This document shows, one piece after another, positions 43,288 through 52,587 of a stretch of DNA of 64,000 nucleotides. The notes below the pieces were generated by a model. That model did no database searches. It was not told where the DNA came from and saw only the letters and a program-made list of their open reading frames with translations. The stretch is taken from assembly GCF_014842265.1 (NCBI RefSeq), contig NZ_JACYVI010000016.1, positions 63,364-127,363 of the forward strand, read 5' to 3'. The DNA comes from Pseudomonas sp. CFBP 13711. Its GTDB lineage: Bacteria > Pseudomonadota > Gammaproteobacteria > Pseudomonadales > Pseudomonadaceae. Made by a program: the position numbers and the translations under genes. Each line of letters starts with the position of its first letter. Position 1 is the first letter of the stretch.

Positions 43288-43962
43288 TTAACGGTGTGAA
43301 AAGTGCGCGACCAGTCTGTCGCCAACGGTTTGCAGGATCTGCACCAGCACCAGCAGCAATACGACCGTCACAAACATCACATCGTTCTGGAAGCGTTGAT
43401 AGCCGTAGCGAATCGCCAGATCGCCCAGACCACCGGCGCCGACCGCACCGGCCATGGCCGTGAACGACACCAGCGCAATCGCAGTCACGGTGATCGCCGC
43501 GAGGATGCCGGGGCGTGCTTCAGGCAACAGCGCCTTGATCACGATCTGTCGGGTCGTTGCGCCCATCGCCTGAGTAGCCTCGATGATGCCGCGATCCACT
43601 TCCCGCAGGGCGGTTTCCACCAGGCGCGCGAAGAACGGCGTAGCGCCTGCGATCAATGGCGGCAGCGTGCCGAGAATGCCCAGCGAGGTGCCGGTGATGA
43701 CTTCCGTCAGCGGCATCATCACGATCAGCAGAATGATGAACGGCAGCGCTCGCAGCATGTTCACGATCAAGCCGACGGTGGTGTAGACCGGCTTGTTCTC
43801 AAGCAACTGACGCGGCGAGGTCAGGAACATCAGCACGCCGAGCGGCAAGCCCAGCAATACGGTGAAGGCAAGCGAGACGCCGAGCATGATCAGGGTGTCG
43901 CCGGTCGCCAGCCAGATTTCGTACCAGTCGACGTTGGAAAACAGGTTGAGAAAAGTGTCCAT
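43288..43962 (-). CDS. metI: D/L-methionine ABC transporter, permease
   Basis: A 224-residue permease with five or so membrane helices. The EAA loop is around EATQAMGATTRQIVIKALLPEARPG. Its start overlaps the metN stop by one base. It forms the pore of MetNIQ. Confidence 0.95.
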   Translation of the reverse strand: MDTFLNLFSNVDWYEIWLATGDTLIMLGVSLAFTVLLGLPLGVLMFLTSPRQLLENKPVYTTVGLIVNMLRALPFIILLIVMMPLTEVITGTSLGILGTLPPLIAGATPFFARLVETALREVDRGIIEATQAMGATTRQIVIKALLPEARPGILAAITVTAIALVSFTAMAGAVGAGGLGDLAIRYGYQRFQNDVMFVTVVLLLVLVQILQTVGDRLVAHFSHR

Positions 43963-44969
43963 CAGCGCAGGACCTCCATGTGAACGTCGGCTGCGGTGAA
44001 GCGGGCGAACGCGGCGTCCATGTCACCACCGGTGATGGCCAGCGTCAGTTGCCCGTAAGGCGTGTCTTTGATGCGGTCGATACGGCCGGCCAGAATGCTG
44101 TAGTCCACGCCGGTTTCCCGCGCGACCGTTCCCAGCAATGGCGCGTAGGTCGCATCGCCCTGAAACGTCAGGCGCACGATACGGCCCTGAACATGGGCGA
44201 AATCGCTGTTCAGCTGGTTTTCGTCGACTTCTTCGTCTTCCTGCACAAAGCGGCGAGTGGTCGGGTGCTTGGGATGCAGAAACACATCGGCCACAGCGCC
44301 CTGTTCGACGATCACGCCCGCATCCATGACCGCTACCTGATCGCAGACGCGACGGATCACGTCCATTTCGTGGGTGATGAGCACGATGGTCAGCTGCAGT
44401 TCGCGATTGATCTCGGCCAGCAGCTGCAACACCGATGCCGTGGTTTGTGGGTCTAGGGCGCTGGTGGCCTCGTCGCACAGCAGAATCTTTGGCTTGGTCG
44501 CCAGCGCGCGGGCGATGCCGACCCGCTGCTTCTGACCGCCAGATAACTGCGCCGGGTATTTTTTGGCGTGATCGGAAAGACCCACGCGGGCGAGCAGTTC
44601 GGCCACGCGCTGATCGATCTGCGCGCGGGACATGTCCCCGGCCAGCGTCAGCGGCATGGCGACGTTATCGGCCACCGTCTTGGACGACAGCAGATTGAAG
44701 TGCTGGAAGATCATGCCGACCTGGCGGCGGAAGCCGCGCAGACCGTCGGCGTCCAATGCGGTGACATCGACGTCATCGACCAGAATCTTGCCGCCGCTAG
44801 GGGCTTCAAGGCGGTTGATCAGGCGCAGCATCGTGCTCTTGCCGGCGCCGGAGTGGCCGATCAGGCCAAAGACCTGGCCGTTTTCGATGCGCAGGCTGGT
44901 GGGGTGCAGCGCGGGAATTTCCCGGTCGGCGACCCGATAGGTTTTGTGGACGTTTTGGAACTCGATCAC
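43962..44969 (-). CDS. metN: D/L-methionine ABC transporter, ATP-binding subunit
   Basis: A 335-residue ATPase with Walker A GHSGAGKST, signature LSGGQKQR, Walker B LLCDEAT and a C-terminal NIL domain (about 260-335) that senses methionine. The start is GTG at 44969. It is the first gene of the metNIQ unit. The metN paralogues of pseudomonads have similar sequences, so which of them this is cannot be told here. Confidence 0.95.
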   Translation of the reverse strand: MIEFQNVHKTYRVADREIPALHPTSLRIENGQVFGLIGHSGAGKSTMLRLINRLEAPSGGKILVDDVDVTALDADGLRGFRRQVGMIFQHFNLLSSKTVADNVAMPLTLAGDMSRAQIDQRVAELLARVGLSDHAKKYPAQLSGGQKQRVGIARALATKPKILLCDEATSALDPQTTASVLQLLAEINRELQLTIVLITHEMDVIRRVCDQVAVMDAGVIVEQGAVADVFLHPKHPTTRRFVQEDEEVDENQLNSDFAHVQGRIVRLTFQGDATYAPLLGTVARETGVDYSILAGRIDRIKDTPYGQLTLAITGGDMDAAFARFTAADVHMEVLR

Positions 44970-45351
44970 TGAGCGAACCTTGTGGGGCGCGTTGAAAAAT
45001 CAGCGTAGAGACTCGGGCCTTCATCACGCTGCTGAGCGATGCCATTTCGGCTTCGGCTGGGTAAACCGGGCGCGCATTTTAGCCTGTGAAATCCGGGTTG
45101 GGCTCAGCCTTCTTAGCATTTATTTCGCACTGCACCTGCCGAATGGTCATATGGATGGCCGCCTGTCAGTCTGGCGATGGAAATCGAAGAATCGGAAAAA
45201 CAAACGGAACGGCTGATTTCATCGTCAGTCATTTACTTAGCGCCTGAATATTGCCTGGCTGCATGTCAGGCATTTCCGCCTACGAGCTTCTGCTGCCTCC
45301 ACGTCGTTGGAGGCTAAAAAAGGAGCCGTCCGAACTGAGGAGTTTTGCCTG
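44970..45351. other. metN/katE divergent intergenic region with leader hairpins
   Basis: 382 bp without a convincing gene. The katE leader has two inverted repeats: GCCTG/CAGGC at 45253-45271 and the 7-bp stem GCCTCCA/TGGAGGC at 45295-45314. The second ends 38 bp before the ATG, just ahead of the ribosome site (GAGGAG). They may influence katE mRNA stability. No sigma factor motif was recognised. Confidence 0.5.
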
Positions 45352-47511
45352 ATGAGTAAGAACACCAATCCACCTGTTAGCCCCAACGGCAACAGTGAAC
45401 TGGCTGGCACTGACACGCTGGACCGTGGCAACACCAACGCCAAGATCGAAAGTCTTGAAACGTTCCGCTCCGACGCTACCGGCGAGGCTTTGCGCACCAA
45501 TCAGGGCGTTAAGATCTCCGACAACCAGAACACGCTGAAAGTCGGATCGCGCGGCCCTTCGCTGCTCGAAGACTTCATCATGCGCGAGAAGATCACCCAC
45601 TTTGACCATGAACGCATTCCGGAGCGCATTGTTCACGCGCGCGGTACCGCGGCCCACGGTTACTTCCAGACCTACGAGAACCATTCGGCGCTGTCCAAGG
45701 CGGAATTCCTGCGTGACCCGGGCAAGAAAACCCCGGTGTTCGTACGCTTTTCCACAGTTCAAGGCCCACGTGGCTCCGGCGATACAGTCCGTGACGTACG
45801 TGGCTTCGCGGTCAAGTTCTACACCGGCGAAGGCAACTACGACTTGGTCGGCAACAACATGCCGGTCTTCTTCATCCAGGACGCCATCAAGTTCCCCGAT
45901 TTCGTACATGCCGTGAAGCCAGAGCCTCACAACGAAATCCCTACCGGCGGCTCGGCCCACGACACCTTCTGGGACTTCGTTTCCCTGGTGCCGGAATCCG
46001 CGCACATGGTGCTGTGGACCATGTCGGACCGTGCGATTCCGAAAAGCCTGCGCTCGATGCAGGGTTTCGGCATCCACACCTTCCGCATGATCAACACCGA
46101 AGGTAAGTCCTCGTTCGTCAAATTCCACTGGAAGCCCAAGTACGGCACCTGCTCCCTGGTGTGGGACGAAGCGCAGAAGCTTGCGGGCAAGGACACCGAC
46201 TTCCATCGCCGCGACCTGTGGGAGTCCATTGAGATGGGCGACTACCCGGAATGGGAACTGGGCGTACAGATTGTCGCCGAGGAAGATGAGCACAAGTTCG
46301 ACTTCGACCTTCTGGACCCGACCAAGATCATCCCGGAAGAGTTGGTGCCGGTAACGCCGCTGGGCAAAATGGTGCTTAACCGCAACCCGGACAACTACTT
46401 CGCCGAAACCGAGCAGGTTGCGTTCTGCCCAGGCCACGTCGTGCCGGGTATCGACTTCTCCAACGATCCACTGCTGCAGGGTCGTCTGTTTTCCTACACC
46501 GATACGCAGATCAGCCGACTGGGTGGGCCGAACTTCCACGAGATCCCGATCAACCGTCCGGTCTCGCCGAACCACAACAACCAGCGTGATGCGCAACACC
46601 GCACCACCATCGACAAGGGCCGTGCTTCCTACGAGCCTAACTCGATCGACGGCGGCTGGCCGAAAGAAACCCCTGCAGGTCCTGAGGATGGCGGCTTCGA
46701 GACTTATCACGAGCGCGTCTCGGCAGAGAAGGTGCGTGAGCGCAGCCCCTCATTTGGCGATCACTTCTCCCAGGCCACGCTGTTCTTCAACAGCATGAGC
46801 GAGCACGAGAAAGAGCACATCATCGCGGCGTACAGCTTCGAGCTGGGCAAGGTTGAGCGTGAGCATATCCGCGCACGTCAGGTGAACGAGATTCTCGCGA
46901 ATATCGACCTCACCCTGGCTGCACGTGTGGCTGAAAACCTTGGCTTGCCGGCGCCGAAAGCAGCGACCGTCCAAGCGCAAAGCAACGGCAAGCTGAGCGT
47001 CGACAAGTCGCCGCTGCTGAGCCAGGCGAACCTGCTGCCTGCCGACATCGCTTCGCGCAAAGTTGCCATCCTGGTCGCCAATGGCGTCGACGACAAAGCG
47101 GTAGCGGCGATGAAAGCGGCGGTGGAAGCCGAAGGCGCACACGCCAAGGTGCTGGGTCCTACCTCCGCGCCGGTCAAGACCGCAGGCGGCGCGTCCCTGG
47201 CCGTTGACGCTTCGATGGAAGGTTTGCCATCGGTTGCGTTCGATGCCGTGTTCATCCCGGGCGGCGACGCTTCGATCAAAGCCCTGAGCGGCGACGGCGT
47301 GGCACTGCATTACGTGCTTGAGGCGTACAAGCACCTCAAAGCCATTGCTTACGCGGGTGATGCACAGAAACTGATCGACCTGCTGCATCTGGAAGCCGAT
47401 GCCGGCTTGCTGGCCGTTTCGGACAGCGCCTCGTTCAAGGCGTTTTTCGATGCGATCCAGCAGCACCGCGTCTGGGCTCGTGAGCCAAAAGCGAAGGCAA
47501 TTCCTGCGTAA
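45352..47511 (+). CDS. katE: Catalase HPII, large-subunit clade with C-terminal GATase-like domain
   Basis: A 719-residue haem catalase. The distal histidine is His95 (RIVHARGTAAHG) and the proximal tyrosine is Tyr382 (RLFSYTDTQ). The C-terminal 150 residues (after about 560) form the DJ-1/PfpI-like domain typical of large-subunit catalases such as E. coli HPII, which lacks obvious catalytic residues. The start at 45352 has GAGGAG upstream. An ATG 45 bp earlier is less likely. A strong terminator follows. Confidence 0.97.
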   Translation: MSKNTNPPVSPNGNSELAGTDTLDRGNTNAKIESLETFRSDATGEALRTNQGVKISDNQNTLKVGSRGPSLLEDFIMREKITHFDHERIPERIVHARGTAAHGYFQTYENHSALSKAEFLRDPGKKTPVFVRFSTVQGPRGSGDTVRDVRGFAVKFYTGEGNYDLVGNNMPVFFIQDAIKFPDFVHAVKPEPHNEIPTGGSAHDTFWDFVSLVPESAHMVLWTMSDRAIPKSLRSMQGFGIHTFRMINTEGKSSFVKFHWKPKYGTCSLVWDEAQKLAGKDTDFHRRDLWESIEMGDYPEWELGVQIVAEEDEHKFDFDLLDPTKIIPEELVPVTPLGKMVLNRNPDNYFAETEQVAFCPGHVVPGIDFSNDPLLQGRLFSYTDTQISRLGGPNFHEIPINRPVSPNHNNQRDAQHRTTIDKGRASYEPNSIDGGWPKETPAGPEDGGFETYHERVSAEKVRERSPSFGDHFSQATLFFNSMSEHEKEHIIAAYSFELGKVEREHIRARQVNEILANIDLTLAARVAENLGLPAPKAATVQAQSNGKLSVDKSPLLSQANLLPADIASRKVAILVANGVDDKAVAAMKAAVEAEGAHAKVLGPTSAPVKTAGGASLAVDASMEGLPSVAFDAVFIPGGDASIKALSGDGVALHYVLEAYKHLKAIAYAGDAQKLIDLLHLEADAGLLAVSDSASFKAFFDAIQQHRVWAREPKAKAIPA

Positions 47512-47535
47512 TCTGCAGGACTAGCTGGTAATAAG

Positions 47536-47571
47536 AAAGGCGTTGCCCGCGAGGGCAACGCCTTTTCTTTT
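47536..47571 (+). terminator. Terminator of katE
   Basis: The perfect 13-bp stem AAAGGCGTTGCCC/GGGCAACGCCTTT with a GCGA tetraloop, followed by TCTTTT, is 25 bp after the stop codon. Confidence 0.92.
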
Positions 47572-47598
47572 GATCAAAAATTGATCAAAAATTGATCA
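47569..47598. repeat. Short tandem TTGATCAAAAA array
   Basis: Three copies of TTGATCA separated by AAAA (11-bp period), each containing the palindrome TGATCA. The last copy includes the stop codon of the downstream minus-strand lipoprotein gene. Confidence 0.7.
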
Positions 47599-48309
47599 AA
47601 GCTGAGCGGGCTTCAACACAATCTTCGCAGGCTCGGTCCGCTCGATTTCGCGCTGCATCTTCAACTCGAAATCGGGGTTGATCTTCGTGACACGCTTGGT
47701 CAGCAAGGTCGCCAGCCAAGGGTAGTCGTCGGTGCGCGGCACCTGCACAGTGACGTCGCAATTGAAGGCTGTCACGTCTTCAGCGATGTCGCTCAGCTGA
47801 CGTCGCAGCTGTTTCATGTCGCTGAGCTTCAGCTCGATGGTCATGCTCTCGGCGCTCGGGTCGATTACTTTCGCCTTGCGCTTGGCTTCGGCAGCCCGCA
47901 GATCGGCTTCTGCCTTCTCCAGCTCGGCTTTACGGGCGTGGGCGATGGCACCGTTGACGCCGCTGGTCAGCGCCGGGGCTTTTGGCATCAAGGCACGGGC
48001 GCGGCTGAGCGCGGTTGCGGCAGCGTTCATGTCGCCCTTTTGCAGCACGATCTGGCTACGGCTCAGGTACGCCTCGGCCAATTGACGCTGGTACTGCTCG
48101 AGTCGGGGATCGTCCGGGGATTTGCTTTGCAGCGCGGCGAGTTGATCTTCGGCGGTCGCCAACTCGCTGCTGGCGATATTCTGTTCCAGCTGCTGATAGG
48201 CATCGGGCGCAGCCACAGGCGCGGGCTGCTCGACGGGCTTGCTCTGGCAAGCGCTCAACAGAACGGAAAATGCAGCAAGCAGCAGATAACGGGATGCGAA
48301 CGGCTTCAT
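47596..48309 (-). CDS. Lipoprotein with helical repeats (PA5502-like)
   Basis: A 237-residue predicted lipoprotein: signal peptide with lipobox LLSAC (Cys21), a Pro-rich linker, then a long charged helical region (about 40-150, TPR-like: LATAEDQLAALQSKSPDDPRLEQYQRQLAEAYLSR). The C-terminus has a compact segment with one cysteine (FNCDVTVQVPR). It is conserved next to the znu operon in pseudomonads. The function is unknown. Confidence 0.85.
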   Translation of the reverse strand: MKPFASRYLLLAAFSVLLSACQSKPVEQPAPVAAPDAYQQLEQNIASSELATAEDQLAALQSKSPDDPRLEQYQRQLAEAYLSRSQIVLQKGDMNAAATALSRARALMPKAPALTSGVNGAIAHARKAELEKAEADLRAAEAKRKAKVIDPSAESMTIELKLSDMKQLRRQLSDIAEDVTAFNCDVTVQVPRTDDYPWLATLLTKRVTKINPDFELKMQREIERTEPAKIVLKPAQL

Positions 48310-48466
48310 TCCTGCGATTCTCTATTTGCGCAAAAAACGAGCAAGTCTACACACAAGTGACTTGCACCGAAAATAACTGATGACTATCGGTGGGCGCGCA
48401 AGGAGTCATTGCACATTGCCGCCATTGGATTATTGCGGAGTATGACTCTACCCGCCACCCAAGGTT

Positions 48467-49249
48467 CTACCGCTTGGGCAAAAGGAAGCTGAGCAGAAAC
48501 AACGCCGCTGCCGAGACCACGATGGACGGGCCTGCCGGGGTGTCCTTGAACCATGACAACGCCAGACCCGCGCACACCGCAATGACGCCGATGATGCTTG
48601 CCCCCAGGGCCATTTGCTCCGGCGAGCGGGCGTGACGCTGTGCCGCAGCGGCGGGGATGATCAACAGCGAGGTAATCAGCAACACGCCGACGATCTTCAT
48701 GGCCACCGCGATGACCACGGCAATCAGCAGCATCAAGGTCATGCGCAGGGTCGCCACCGGCAGACCTTCAACCGTCGCGAGTTCTTCATGCACGGTGATG
48801 GCCAGCAGCGGTCGCCACAGCGCACAGATCAACACCAGCACCAACGCGCTGCCCGCGAGAATCCACGCCAGATCGTTCGGGCTGATGGCGAGCAGGTCGC
48901 CGAACAGATAGCCCATCAGGTCAATGCGCACGTCACGCATGAAGCTCAGCACCACCAGCCCGAGGGACAAGGTGCTTGGCGCCAGAATGCCCAGCAGCGT
49001 GTCGGAGGCCAGCGGTTGACGCTGCTGCAGGGTCACCAGCAACACTGCCAGCAACAGGCAGCCCACGGTGACGGCGATCGTCGGACTGATATCCAGCAGA
49101 AAGCCCAGCGCCACGCCGAGCAGCGCGGCATGGGACAGCGTGTCGCCGAAATAAGCCATGCGCCGCCAGACCACGAAAGACCCCAAAGGGCCTGCCACTA
49201 CCGCTAACGCGAGGCCTGCGAGCAAGGCGTAAAGAAGAAAATCAGCCAT
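48467..49249 (-). CDS. znuB: Zinc ABC transporter, permease
   Basis: A 260-residue membrane permease with about nine hydrophobic helices, starting MADFLLYALLAGLALAVVAGPLG. The family loop RRMAYFGDTLSHAALLG is present. The start at 49249 overlaps the znuC end by 8 bp. An open frame with an ATG at 49342 is non-conserved. Confidence 0.93.
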   Translation of the reverse strand: MADFLLYALLAGLALAVVAGPLGSFVVWRRMAYFGDTLSHAALLGVALGFLLDISPTIAVTVGCLLLAVLLVTLQQRQPLASDTLLGILAPSTLSLGLVVLSFMRDVRIDLMGYLFGDLLAISPNDLAWILAGSALVLVLICALWRPLLAITVHEELATVEGLPVATLRMTLMLLIAVVIAVAMKIVGVLLITSLLIIPAAAAQRHARSPEQMALGASIIGVIAVCAGLALSWFKDTPAGPSIVVSAAALFLLSFLLPKR

Positions 49250-50042
49250 GCTTGCAGCTGTCCCCGTGGTCGTGAGTGTGGGTATGAACGTGATCGTGGA
49301 CTTGAGCGGGTTGGCAGACTTCGCCATGCAGGTCGTGCGCATGATCGTGATGGTGGTGATAGATCGCCAGGCTCGGCGCGTTCAGGCCGAACAGCTCAAC
49401 GAAAGCCGGATCGTTACTGACCTGCTCGGGGTGACCGGAGCAGCACACGTGGCGATTGAGACAGACCACTTGATCGGTGGTGCTCATCACAAGGTGCAGG
49501 TCATGGGAAACCATCAGCACACCGCATTGATGCCGATTGCGCAGCTGAGTGATCAGCGCGTACAGCTCGGCCTGTCCGGCGACATCCACGCCCTGCACCG
49601 GCTCGTCGAGCACCAGCAGCTCCGGTTTGCGCAATAGCGCTCGCGCCAGCAGCACGCGCTGCATCTCGCCACCGGAAATCCCTTGCAGCGGGCTGACGAT
49701 GACTTTCTCGGCGCCGACCTCGACCAGCGCTGCCCGAGCGGTGTCGCGATCAACGCCGGGCACCAGCCGCAGGAAGCGCAGGACCGACAACGGCAGCGTG
49801 GCATCAATGTGCAGCTTTTGCGGCATGTAACCGACGCGCAGTTTCGGCTTGCGCCAGATATCCCCCGAGTCAGCCTTGAGCAGCCCGAGCACGGCGCGCA
49901 CCAGCGTGGTCTTGCCCGCCCCGTTGGGGCCGATCAGGGTGACGATTTCGCCCGAGCTGACGCTCAGCTGAATTTTTTCCAGCACGCTCTGGCCGGCGCG
50001 GGTCACGCTGACGTCCTTCAGGCGGATCAGTGCATCGCTCAT
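49242..50042 (-). CDS. znuC: Zinc ABC transporter, ATP-binding subunit
   Basis: A 266-residue ATPase with Walker A GPNGAGKT (38-45), signature SGGEMQR, Walker B LLVLDEP. It has a histidine-rich C-terminal tail (about 230-266) with many HH, HDH and HTH steps, likely a zinc-binding buffer. The ATG at 50042 overlaps the zur stop by one base. It is second in the zur-znuC-znuB operon. Confidence 0.95.
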   Translation of the reverse strand: MSDALIRLKDVSVTRAGQSVLEKIQLSVSSGEIVTLIGPNGAGKTTLVRAVLGLLKADSGDIWRKPKLRVGYMPQKLHIDATLPLSVLRFLRLVPGVDRDTARAALVEVGAEKVIVSPLQGISGGEMQRVLLARALLRKPELLVLDEPVQGVDVAGQAELYALITQLRNRHQCGVLMVSHDLHLVMSTTDQVVCLNRHVCCSGHPEQVSNDPAFVELFGLNAPSLAIYHHHHDHAHDLHGEVCQPAQVHDHVHTHTHDHGDSCKHG

Positions 50043-50524
50043 CAGGCGGCCTTGCATCCGGCACACACGCCAACGACTTCGACGGTCTGGGCTTCAACGT
50101 CAAAGCCCACCTCGTTGGCAGCGTCGACGATGGCGGCGCTGATGGTGGCGTGCTGCAACTCGATGGCGGCGTGACACTCGCGACAGATCAGGAACTGTCC
50201 CTGATGCGCGTGGGTGGGGTGATTGCAACCTGCGAAGGCGTTCAGCGACGCGATGCGGTGAACCAGACCGTTTTCCAGCAAGAAGTCCAGCGCGCGGTAC
50301 ACGGTAGGCGGCGCGGCGCGGCGGCCATCTTCTTCGCTGAGCACGGCGAGGATGTCATAGGCGCCCAGCGGCTTGTGGCTCTGCCAGACCAGCTCCAGCA
50401 CGCGACGACGCAGGGCCGTCAGGCGCAGGCCTTTGCCCGCGCACAGCGTGTCGGCTTCAGTGAGCGCACTGTGCACGCAGTGGGAGTGATCGTGGGGGCG
50501 ACTGGCCAGGGGTGTTTTAGACAT
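50042..50524 (-). CDS. zur: Zinc uptake regulator, Fur family
   Basis: A 160-residue Fur-family repressor. The winged helix is around RLTALRRRVLELVW. The zinc sites are in HPTHAHQGQFLICREC and CAGCK at the C-terminus. With zinc it represses znu genes. It is the first gene of the zur-znuC-znuB unit, with a divergent znuA. Confidence 0.95.
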   Translation of the reverse strand: MSKTPLASRPHDHSHCVHSALTEADTLCAGKGLRLTALRRRVLELVWQSHKPLGAYDILAVLSEEDGRRAAPPTVYRALDFLLENGLVHRIASLNAFAGCNHPTHAHQGQFLICRECHAAIELQHATISAAIVDAANEVGFDVEAQTVEVVGVCAGCKAA

Positions 50525-50550
50525 GAGCGGCGACGGCCTTTGAGAGAGAC

Positions 50551-50563
50551 GTTATTATGTTAC
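50551..50563. promoter_or_regulatory. Candidate Zur box in the znuA/zur gap
   Basis: GTTATTATGTTAC lies 27 bp before the zur start and 28 bp before the znuA start. It loosely matches Zur-box patterns (GTTAT-like half-sites) and is only partly palindromic. Confidence 0.4.
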
Positions 50564-50590
50564 CCGTTCCTGCCCCCATGAGTGGTTATC

Positions 50591-51511
50591 GTGTCCCGAC
50601 TTTTTTTACTTTTTGTCGTATTTATTACCGGTTTTTCAACCATCACTGCTGCTGAAGCAAACGTCCGCGTCCTGACCAGCATCAAGCCGCTGCAACTGAT
50701 CGCCGCGGCTGTGCAGGACGGAGTCGCGGTGCCGGAAGTCCTGCTTCCGCCGGGCGCATCCCCTCATAACTACGCGCTACGGCCGTCCGACGTACGGCGC
50801 GTACAGGAAGCCGATTTGCTCTACTGGATTGGCCCGGACATGGAGACGTTCCTGCCTCGCGTGTTGTCCGGGCGCAGCAAAGCCTCGGTCCCGGTCGAGT
50901 CGTTGCCCGGCATGCACCTGCGTCATTTCACCGCCAGCGCCGAGCATCACGATGATGACGAAGACGAGCATGACCACGATCATCGCCCGGGCAGCGTCGA
51001 TGCGCACTTGTGGCTGTCGTCAGTCAATGCGCGGGTAATTGCGGCGAAGATGGCCGCTGACTTGAGCCAGGCCGATCCGGCCAATGCGGCGCGTTATGAG
51101 AGCAACGTCAAAGCCTTCAGCGCACGCCTTGACGCGCTGGACGCCAAAATCAAACAGCGGGTCGCCGGTATTTCAGGCAAGCAGTATTTCGTGTTCCACG
51201 AGGCGTTTGATTATTTCGAAGAAGCTTATGGGTTGAAGCATGCGGGCGTCTTTGCCGTCAGCAGCGAGGTTCAGCCGGGTGCTCAGCACGTCGCTGCCAT
51301 GCGCGCGCGGTTGACCGAATTCGGCAAGACCTGCGTGTTCAGCGAGCCGCCTCTTCGCCCGCGTCTGGCCGACACGTTGAGTGCGGGTCTGCCGGTCAAA
51401 CTGGCCGAGCTGGACGGATTGGGCGGCTATACACCCGCCACCGCCCAGGGTTATGAGCAATTGCTGAGCAAACTGGCGGATGATCTGGCGGGGTGTCTGG
51501 AAGGTTTGTAA
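50591..51511 (+). CDS. znuA: Zinc ABC transporter, periplasmic binding protein
   Basis: A 306-residue binding protein with signal peptide (about 1-24, ending AEA). Ligand histidines include those in GASPHNYALRPS, VDAHLWLS and VFHEAFDY. A charged His/Asp-rich loop (HHDDDEDEHDHDH) near residue 120 may capture or release zinc. The start is GTG at 50591 or 50582, without a strong ribosome site. It is divergent from zur-znuC-znuB. Confidence 0.92.
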   Translation: MSRLFLLFVVFITGFSTITAAEANVRVLTSIKPLQLIAAAVQDGVAVPEVLLPPGASPHNYALRPSDVRRVQEADLLYWIGPDMETFLPRVLSGRSKASVPVESLPGMHLRHFTASAEHHDDDEDEHDHDHRPGSVDAHLWLSSVNARVIAAKMAADLSQADPANAARYESNVKAFSARLDALDAKIKQRVAGISGKQYFVFHEAFDYFEEAYGLKHAGVFAVSSEVQPGAQHVAAMRARLTEFGKTCVFSEPPLRPRLADTLSAGLPVKLAELDGLGGYTPATAQGYEQLLSKLADDLAGCLEGL

Positions 51512-51527
51512 GTGCTGGGCCGATGCC

Positions 51528-51590
51528 TTCGCGAGCAAGCTCACTCCTACAGTTGAACGCGGTCCCTGTGAGAGTGAGCTTGCTCACGAA
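51528..51590. repeat. REP doublet between znuA and thrB
   Basis: The arms TTCGCGAGCAAGCTCACTCC (51528-51550, ending TAC) and GAGTGAGCTTGCTCACGAA (to 51590) face each other with a 16-bp spacer between convergent genes. Confidence 0.75.
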
Positions 51591-51602
51591 GCTTTCTGAT
51601 GT

Positions 51603-52553
51603 CTACAACGCAAACGGCAACGGGATATGGGTTTCCTGCCGCTGTTCCAGGCGTTTGCGGAATTCGTCCGGATCATGGATCAGCACGTCTTGGCCGGCGA
51701 AGGTTTCGGCGGCAATGAGGCGTGACAGCCAGAAGCGCACGCAACCCACACGCAGCATCGTCGACCACAGCTCGGCTTCGGCGGCTGTAAACGGCCTCAG
51801 CGCGGCATACGCACCCAGAAACGCCCGGGCGCGCGGCGCATCGATGGTGCCGTTCTCAAACGAGCACCAGTCATTCACCGCAATCGCCACGTCGTACAGC
51901 ATCGGCCCGGAACAGGCGTTGTAGAAATCGATCACGCCCGTCAGGTGGGTGCCTTCGAACAGCGTGTTGTCGCGGAACAGGTCGGCGTGCAGATTGGCCC
52001 GCGGCAGCGCCATGATGGCCGCCTTGCGACGCTGAATTTCCTCGACGGCTTTGGTCAGCAGCGCGCCCTGCGCCTCGTCCAGGTGAGAGATGAAATTACC
52101 GCCCTCCTCCAGCATCCAGTCCAGACCACGGTCGGTTTTACGCTCGATAGTCGCGCTGCGTGTGGCCATGTGCATGTGCGCCATGAACTCGCCAATTTGC
52201 ACGCAGTGCTGGGTGTTGGGTTCGGCCGGGTGCTTGCCGGACAGACGCGGTTGCAGCAGCGCCGGTTTGCCTTTCAGCTCGCGCAGGGCCTGGCCGTCGG
52301 TGGTGCGCAGTGCGTAGGGCACGGGCAGGTTGGCATCGTGGAGGACGTCCAGCAGCTCGATGAAAAACGGCATTTCCTGAACCGGGCCGCGCTCGACCAG
52401 GGTCAGCACGAATTCGCCCTGCTCCAGGCTGATGAAGAAATTGGTGTTTTCACTTCCAGCGGCAATGCCCTGAAAATCACGCAGGGCGCCAAGCCCGTAC
52501 GGGGCGAGAAAAGCTTCCAGCTCGGGCCGAGCCAGGGGAGTAAAAACGGACAT
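51603..52553 (-). CDS. thrB: Homoserine kinase (ThrB, APH-fold)
   Basis: A 316-residue enzyme of the aminoglycoside-phosphotransferase fold. The catalytic loop is in LHADLFRDNTLFEG, and the metal motif is GVIDFYNACSGPM. It phosphorylates homoserine for threonine synthesis, and is not related to the GHMP-type ThrB of enterics. It lies 34 bp downstream of the DUF2782 gene, on the same strand. Confidence 0.93.
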   Translation of the reverse strand: MSVFTPLARPELEAFLAPYGLGALRDFQGIAAGSENTNFFISLEQGEFVLTLVERGPVQEMPFFIELLDVLHDANLPVPYALRTTDGQALRELKGKPALLQPRLSGKHPAEPNTQHCVQIGEFMAHMHMATRSATIERKTDRGLDWMLEEGGNFISHLDEAQGALLTKAVEEIQRRKAAIMALPRANLHADLFRDNTLFEGTHLTGVIDFYNACSGPMLYDVAIAVNDWCSFENGTIDAPRARAFLGAYAALRPFTAAEAELWSTMLRVGCVRFWLSRLIAAETFAGQDVLIHDPDEFRKRLEQRQETHIPLPFAL

Positions 52554-52587
52554 AGAAGACTGCCAGCAAGAGAGTGAATGTAGGGCG

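Noticed and set aside
45280..46710. A 476-codon frame antisense to katE
   Set aside because: It covers the catalase core and the reverse sequence has no domain.
51528..51590. Small RNA gene
   Set aside because: The strong fold is that of a REP doublet. No promoter was seen.
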